Source: Flavobacteriaceae bacterium HL-DH10 (GTDB lineage Bacteria; Bacteroidota; Bacteroidia; Flavobacteriales; Flavobacteriaceae). Taken from it: a stretch of 64,000 bases of DNA. The stretch covers positions 1,376,001 through 1,440,000 of the forward strand of contig CP134536.1 in NCBI GenBank assembly GCA_031826515.1. The letters run 5' to 3'. Positions 63,968 through 64,000 of the stretch are shown here, in pieces. Each line of letters opens with the position of its first letter. The first letter of the stretch is position 1. The position numbers and the translations under genes are program-made. The notes under the pieces are model-generated. The model worked only from the letters and a program-made list of their open reading frames with translations. It was not told the origin of the DNA and did no database searches.

Positions 63968-64000
63968 AAAAGCCAGTTTTTATCAGGAAAGTCTGTGCCG

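Larger units (their letters stand above)
62711..64000 (-). mobile_element. IS110-family insertion sequence, exact ends unknown
   Basis: The transposase gene has a short downstream flank and a long upstream non-coding flank, the IS110-group layout in which the bridge RNA lies before the gene. IS110 elements lack terminal inverted repeats, so ends cannot be set by eye. The right end may lie inside or beyond the window. Confidence 0.6.

Overview
The window is a piece of a low-GC Bacteroidota chromosome, most likely from a marine member of the Flavobacteriaceae. The signs are SusC/SusD receptors, a type IX secretion (T9SS) C-terminal sorting domain, a PorZ-like protein, TAnnTTTG-type promoters with weak ribosome binding sites, and a type II-C CRISPR-Cas9 locus. 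No complete rRNA or tRNA gene is visible.

Region 1 (1-20.4 kb) is ordinary chromosome. It carries the tail of a TonB receptor, bioB, a JmjC/cupin protein, a small beta-barrel protein, recX, a T9SS cargo protein, a TonB receptor, recO, porZ, gdhA and several small envelope or stress proteins. It ends with an NodU/CmcH-type carbamoyltransferase followed by two tiny membrane-protein genes (DUF5989-like, 49 aa, and SxtJ-like). A membrane-anchored SGNH/TPR protein runs convergently towards them.

Region 2 (20.4-44.7 kb) is a glucuronoxylan utilisation locus. It holds SusC and SusD, a cytochrome-c-fused PQQ dehydrogenase, and a leftward operon of GH67, GH115, a gutted GH10 remnant, an intact GH10, a GPH-type sugar symporter and a cytoplasmic GH43. 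A rightward GH3 and acetylesterase pair, a LacI-type regulator and a lipoprotein GH43 complete it. A repeated near-palindrome, GCAAYCGRTTGC-like with a central CG, lies upstream of SusC (three copies, one overlapping the -33 box), between the divergent GH67 and GH3 genes, and at the start of the last GH43. These are the likely LacI-family operators of the locus. Together the genes would bind xylan, cut its backbone, remove glucuronic acid and acetyl groups, import oligosaccharides and finish hydrolysis inside or at the cell surface.

Region 3 (44.7-52.2 kb) is a type II-C CRISPR-Cas system with an unusual layout. cas1-cas2 run rightward, then comes an array of 35 repeats and 34 spacers, then cas9 runs leftward, and a divergent tracrRNA with a UUCG-capped terminator lies just upstream of cas9. 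The anti-repeat shows that mature crRNAs come from the minus strand, the same direction as cas9. A tRNA 3'-end-like remnant sits at the left edge.

Region 4 (52.3-64 kb) is mobile or accessory DNA. It has a GIY-YIG/NUMOD endonuclease gene overlapping a RepA-like ATPase gene, a recombination-like module (Sak4-like ATPase, DUF3871, unknown proteins), small envelope proteins, two HTH regulators and a decayed coding fragment. A caspase-fold protease gene flanked by inverted repeats follows, and the window ends in an IS110 element whose non-coding end probably encodes a bridge RNA. No integrase, relaxase or conjugation gene is seen, so the element type is unresolved.
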